In this document: in pieces, positions 58,935 through 64,000 of the stretch
How positions within the stretch are numbered: the first letter of the stretch is position 1
Layout: the number at the start of each line of letters is the position of its first letter
DNA from: Hyalella azteca
Taxonomy: Eukaryota; Arthropoda; Malacostraca; Amphipoda; Hyalellidae
Assembly (NCBI RefSeq): GCF_000764305.2
Contig: NW_025945902.1
Span: 140,042-204,041 of the forward strand
Direction: 5' to 3'
DNA: 64,000 nt
Program-made: the position numbers and the translations under genes
The notes under the pieces: generated by a model
The model's database searches: none
What the model saw: only the letters and a program-made list of their open reading frames with translations
What the model was told of the DNA's origin: nothing

Positions 58935-61900
58935 CTCTAAAAAATAAAACTTTATTTTAAATTACCTTCTGTACGATTTACGCGTCTGATTTTTGTATTA
59001 TCCGACTGTAAAAATGTGTTGGCTATTGAAGTCTCATATGAAGGATTTGATTGATTTCAGCAGCTTCTTCCTATAAGGAATTAAACTCATCAACCACCAC
59101 GATATAGGCAGTTAAAAGGCGCTTTCAATAAATGATATTATTAACTAAAAATTATTTGTCCATTTCTCAATTACTGTGGTGATGTTAATGAATAAAAATA
59201 CAATGCACCAAAAAAATGTCGACAATAATTTTCAATAGAATATTTCAAAAATTACGCTTCTGTTTTTGATTCGAAAGACATGGATCCTCGGACTGAAAAT
59301 GTAAATGCATTGCTGGGTCATCAATCAGACCGAGCCGCAGCTCAATTGATTGGACTAACTCTCATTACAAACTAAAATATCTGCTCTCTCCTACTTACCA
59401 GTACTAGTGCTACCTATTTTTGAGCCATTGTTTCCAAATTATTTCTACCCTCGTTATTATGGTATTACTATTTGTTTTGCACAACCCTTGATAAGCTACT
59501 CTTGTTTGTCACATCCTTTTTGAAGGCGCAGGATCGCCCGCTAAACTTAGGTGTTCGTTTCAGATAATGGCTCTCACTTCAATGTAAATTTTGTTAAACG
59601 AATAAAAATTTTAATAAACGCTACTTAACCTGTACTGTTAAACACTCTGATATATTTGTGAACTTATTTCGATTGACTGGTCAAACTTTTTAATTGGCTG
59701 GATTGGCTGGTAAAACTTTAACCCCTTCTAGCTTGAGTACCAAAGTATTTAAGCCTGTAACTAGGCATGGTTTCATTTAAATTACTGAACTGTGGTGACA
59801 TATTAAACTCTTCTTCTCATGCAGTTTAAATAATTGAAGTGTAGCAGCGTTCAAATACTGTGTTTTATACATGTTTGCTTTCTGAAAGCACTTCTCTGTG
59901 GATGTGCACTTATTTTTAGTTAAATAAGACAAACAGCATTCGTGAGCTTAATTTGTAGCGATGAAATTATTAAAAACTTGAGCTATGTTCAATCTTCAGC
60001 ACGATTTCACCCATGCAGTACTACCCTAACAAAATTCGGGGCATGCTTCAGCCTCCGCCCCAGAGTTGCTATGTTAGCGTTAGAGTTATTCTGGGTCAGT
60101 TGGCCAACTGATCGCAATCAGCGACTAGTCAGAACCTCCTGGCCGACTTTATAGTCTCCTGAGAGTAGGGCAAGAGTTGGCAGAATAATGACCAGGCGCT
60201 TGTAGCTGTCTGATTCGGGGACCGGAATGTAGACCAAAAAGCGGACATAGAGAAGCTGATTTACGTTCGGTCCGAGTCCTAGGCGGTTCCTAATTCAGGA
60301 TCGCCACCAGCTCAAATTTTTGATAGAGTATATATATATGCCTTCATCTTATCTCCTATCGGCCTCCGTCCTGCCTGGCTGCCCGGACGTTATTCTTTTA
60401 AATCTTTGATTAAACTACGTTGAAACCTGGGACCAGCGAGGTTGAATGAATTCATACAACGATAAAATCCGATTAATTTACCTGAATCTTCCTCAACTTG
60501 TTTTGATCCTTTCGAACATTTAGTACATTTTGATTTATAGAAAAATGTTTACCCCCTGCGCAGGAAATAATTTCGTTCATGTGTCAGCATGGTTTATTGT
60601 GCTGGTGATAGGGCTTAAATTATATATGGGCCAAAAAAGCATCCTTTGATTTCTTAGCTCCTTGGTTAAATGTGTGGGTAATGTTTGGCTGACCTAGAAC
60701 TGGTCAAACAGATTTAATCAGCTGTACAGTAGAGAGAGTTAAAACTATGCTGATTAAAAAAATTGATAAATGGACTTCAGTAAATAGATTTCATAAACTG
60801 TGCTGGAAAGCGTCGAGAAATATTTAGAAGTTGGCCTACGATTGATCGAAGTAAATGGTGCAGCTTTTTCATTGGTAAAAATACTAGGAAAATCGCCTTT
60901 AATTAATCTCACTTAACAACCTCTGTATTGGCCCGCAAAAAGTTCACCCTGCTAAGTGGCTTTGGAACAAAAACGTTCTTGTCAACTAAATATGTATGCG
61001 ATGTTCTGGCAACCGTGCAAATTATTACACTGATGGTCTTCAGGAAAATACGGCAGTGTGATTATATTACAACGCTTATCAAACACTTATTCTGTGATGA
61101 TGATGATTTATTTCTTTCATATCGTAATTATTTTTTCCTAAAAAACATATTTCAGCTTGTATATATATATTATGAATTACATTCAAATGTAAATGTCAAG
61201 CATGCTATGAATTTCACTGCATCTCTATGCACCGTATATATCATATATATTTCGGTTGGAGGTTTGACAGTGTTTGTGCAAGAGAACCGCGTTTATCCGA
61301 AGCTTAGCCAAATACACCCAAGCATTGAGGAGCATGTGAAGCTGCAACGACCCAACATCAACCGAAAAAGCGGATTAAACCTCCGGGTGGCCGAACAAAC
61401 CGCGGCCGAAACCAAACTTTCCATCCCTATAGAAAATCATTAACGCATTTTCTCTGGCTGACCTAGCCTAGGCCATTTTATGGCCGCACTAAGCTGGCTA
61501 GAGGCTCACAGCTCAATACTTGGCCACGGCGGAATGTGCGTCCGGAGCATTTAAATGCTGCCGAATGGCCGGTCGCAGATGCTGACAGATGTCTTACGGG
61601 AACGCATGGCCATCTTAGAATAGAATAAAATTAAAAAGTAATCGTCACTCAGTAGAGCAGTTAACAACAATAAAATGTGGATTGTATAAATAACGAACCA
61701 CGTCCATCAACATCCATATATTTACAGCTGATTGTACTGAATTGTGACGGATGCGTACAAATGAAGTAACCGAACACTAGACAAACACAGACTGAGTAAC
61801 TTAAAATTCCCAGCTGAGTAACTTGAGTGAAATTTCAAATTGAAATTAATTATGTGACTTTGAAAGTAAATTTATGGATCGAATTTGTATTCCAAATACT

Positions 61901-64000
61901 TAGTTTCACGAGCACTTGGAAGAAAAGATTGTAGATGTAGAATAACTTGTCTGAACTTAATCGAACAGATGACGAGAAATTGAATTCTTGCATACCAAAA
62001 AGCGATAATTAAGGACCCGTATTTTTCGACGAAAGTGGATGAATACCTTGTGCAAAACATTTTCTTGAAGCACATGTAGCGTGAATCGTATAACGTACAA
62101 GTGAAAATACTGGTATATAATCACACGAGAATTAAATTTTGATCTTTTCTAAAAAATTCCGTTATGTTTAATCTTGTGATTAATGTTTTGCGATTTTTAA
62201 TATGAATTGACACAGCATCACTCCTGTAAGTGACTGTTACAAGCTATCGAAGAGATCGATCCGTCCATCAATGGTGAATAATGGCACTATTATGAAGTTC
62301 AGCCTCGTTCCCCGTCGAAATTGTGCCGACTTCGTTCATGACTGACAGGTTTTGAGGATTAAGTTCAGGAATTATGGCTGCAATAAATTAATACTGGAGG
62401 CATGTTTGAGCAAGTCTATGAAACTCGTAACAGAATCAATGAGAATACTAGAACGGCATCTACTGGCGCCGGAAAAGCGAATTTCACAATAATATGAACT
62501 TAATTTAATTCATATACTGAGTTTCGGCAATGACAAATGAGAATAATTGCTCCTAATACTAGAGGTTAGTTATTTTCAATGGAAAATAAGATGAAAATAT
62601 TGCCTTCCGCACTTCATAAAAACATTCTTATTAATCAATTCAGAAGTTCACTCCTAAAGTTTACTTAGGAAATTAGTATGGTGCATTTTATTTTTGCGAT
62701 CTTAACCTTGAATAAATATTCGCTAATATCCAAATGCGATAAACAAATTTTTAGATTTTCTTACCTTCATAGGCTATTACTCCTCGTGTATAGAAAGTTT
62801 CATATCATAAGTAGCTCGTTGTATGTAGTTGCCAGTGAGATAATTTTGGAGTAGACCAATTCGCTTTTTGCAATCATGGAACACGTGCGAAAAATTTAAT
62901 TTTGAATTTTTATAATCTTCAATACATCAACCATATGTATATTGATCATTGACTAGCCTAAGAAATTTTCTCCGTGCATATAAAGTATGTGGACTTTCAC
63001 TGTCCCAATTGGATGGCAAATTCAAAGTTGATCATTATCTCAGTTAGGTTCATTGATCTTGCATGCACATGACACTAAACTCTTCTTTAGTGAAGGGCAA
63101 TGCATTATATTCCCAACAGTCTTTGGCCTCTTAGTCTTTCCTATAATGTCCTTTAAGCAACCAAACTTCCTAGGTTGTAGTGAATTATAAATGCTGTCCA
63201 TGGCGGGCATCAAACAAGAGCCTGACGATCAATGAGGCACCAGATTATTGAATGCAAACCTTGGCCAATGTGAACGTTGGCCGGAGAAAATGTAAGACGT
63301 CGACGCCATGCAGGCCGTGCAGTCTCCACGTTGTATCATAATTGAAAACTGCTTCAATACTACGTGTGTATTATCATATAAGATTGTTTTCCCTTTCTAT
63401 TGTATTGGATTGCGGACAAATGGTTAAGGTTCAAGTCAGCTGAAAATTTAATTCAATGCGAAGCTGGTGCTGCAGGGTTTGCGGTACAACTGTTTAGGAT
63501 GTCTATCATAAACTAGTCTATAGAAATCGGGCTTTTGCCCTTCAGCATAAAACAAATAGAAGATCCTCAATATCTTTCTGGACTCGAACAGAAAATCTAA
63601 CTGTAGCGAGGAACTACAAATCGCGCAATGGATTAATGTCAGCATCGATTGTAATATCAAAAGAACTCACTGAAGAGGGAGTTGGTAACAGAATAGATTT
63701 ACTTTCAAAGCACCCAGCAACTTAATATTTTCCGCGGTTAACATATCGCCAGAATTGCAGAATTGTGTAAAAATAAGTAAACATTTAAAAGTATAATTAA
63801 ATGTTGTACTGCGCTCTATTCATGTAATTAGAGAACTTTCATCTAACTAGTTGCTGTTGACAGTAAAATTCGGGGTCCCCCCGGTTTTACCCCGCGCCAC
63901 TACGCGTATTGATACTTGTATCTTTCAACTTTATACTCACAACCCAGGAAATCGCGGAATGGGGGGTAAAATGTTGCTTTTTCGGTCATAACTCGGCAAC
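58935..64000. other. No supported gene
   Basis: AT-rich sequence. The longest frame in the window (60928-61443, plus, 171 codons) begins at a TTG, has an AT-driven Tyr/Ile/Phe-rich first part, and shows no domain; only its last ~55 codons (HPSIEEHVKLQRPNINRKS) are GC-richer. A block at 60180-60430 has TATATATAT followed by a GC-rich stretch and TTAAACTACGTTGAAACC-type sequence that could be an LTR remnant, unproven. The last 150 bases include a G/C-run block (GGGGTCCCCCCGG). Confidence 0.5.

Noticed and set aside
59325..59400. GCTCAATTGATTGGAC-like D-arm
   Set aside because: No T-arm with GTTCRANNC at the right distance; stems mismatch.
60928..61443. Longest frame in the window (171 codons, plus)
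   Set aside because: It starts at TTG, its composition follows AT-rich DNA, and there is no domain or splice context. Not reported as a gene.
1..64000. CRISPR arrays or bacterial operons
   Set aside because: Tandem repeats here have no unique spacers of constant size; exon-intron genes and Tc1/MITE content mark an animal nuclear genome.

Overview
This is animal nuclear DNA, AT-rich and repeat-dense, with widely spaced exons and no operon-like layout. The most secure gene is on the minus strand. Two phase-compatible exons, at 10200-10334 and 57-194, encode adjacent parts of the extracellular ligand-binding lobe of a metabotropic GABA-B receptor subunit 2. The wording is closest to insect GABA-B-R2, so I infer an arthropod, probably an insect, with a large genome: this one intron is about 10 kb. 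The first exon(s), with start codon and signal peptide, must lie upstream (higher coordinates). I could not find them, so much or all of 10335-64000 may be 5' intron or flank of this gene.

A second recognisable gene is a THAP zinc-finger protein on the plus strand at about 51.2-51.9 kb. It has a promoter-like block with a perfect CRE, a full THAP motif in exon 1 and the DPDWAPSL-type continuation in exon 2. It lacks an ATG at the expected place and shows signs of a frame slip in exon 2, so it is either decaying or has an unusual start. Other coding-looking patches (16.1, 17.4, 20.2, 24.6, 25.5 and 26.6 kb) are GC-richer islands with open frames and sometimes good splice acceptors. I list them only as weak candidate exons.

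Most of the rest is mobile and repetitive DNA. A decayed Tc1-type transposon (32.36-34.08 kb, minus) carries a nested 0.4-kb MITE-like element flanked by a 9-10 bp target duplication. A second copy of that MITE lies at 54.05-54.47 kb. Other elements are a 270-bp MITE with 27-bp perfect terminal repeats (27.9-28.2 kb), a small element present at 16.5 and 49.0 kb, a candidate 1.46-kb element with ATCGATG-rich ends (57.47-58.93 kb), and a dispersed pair at 19.8-20.6 and 55.15-55.5 kb. Minisatellites occur every few kilobases. The largest are an 80-bp array with a TATA-box-like motif in most units (46.76-47.76 kb), a TCAC/AGTC array (45.73-46.46 kb) and a 28-bp array (25.18-25.54 kb).

The most unusual structure is a pair of inverted arms, each about 1.6-1.75 kb, at 39.26-41.01 and 42.55-44.14 kb. 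The arms are old and clearly diverged along most of their length, but a 173-bp block in both differs by only two bases. That block is the best candidate for an undescribed functional unit such as a structured RNA, a regulatory element or a small coding exon, unless local gene conversion explains it.
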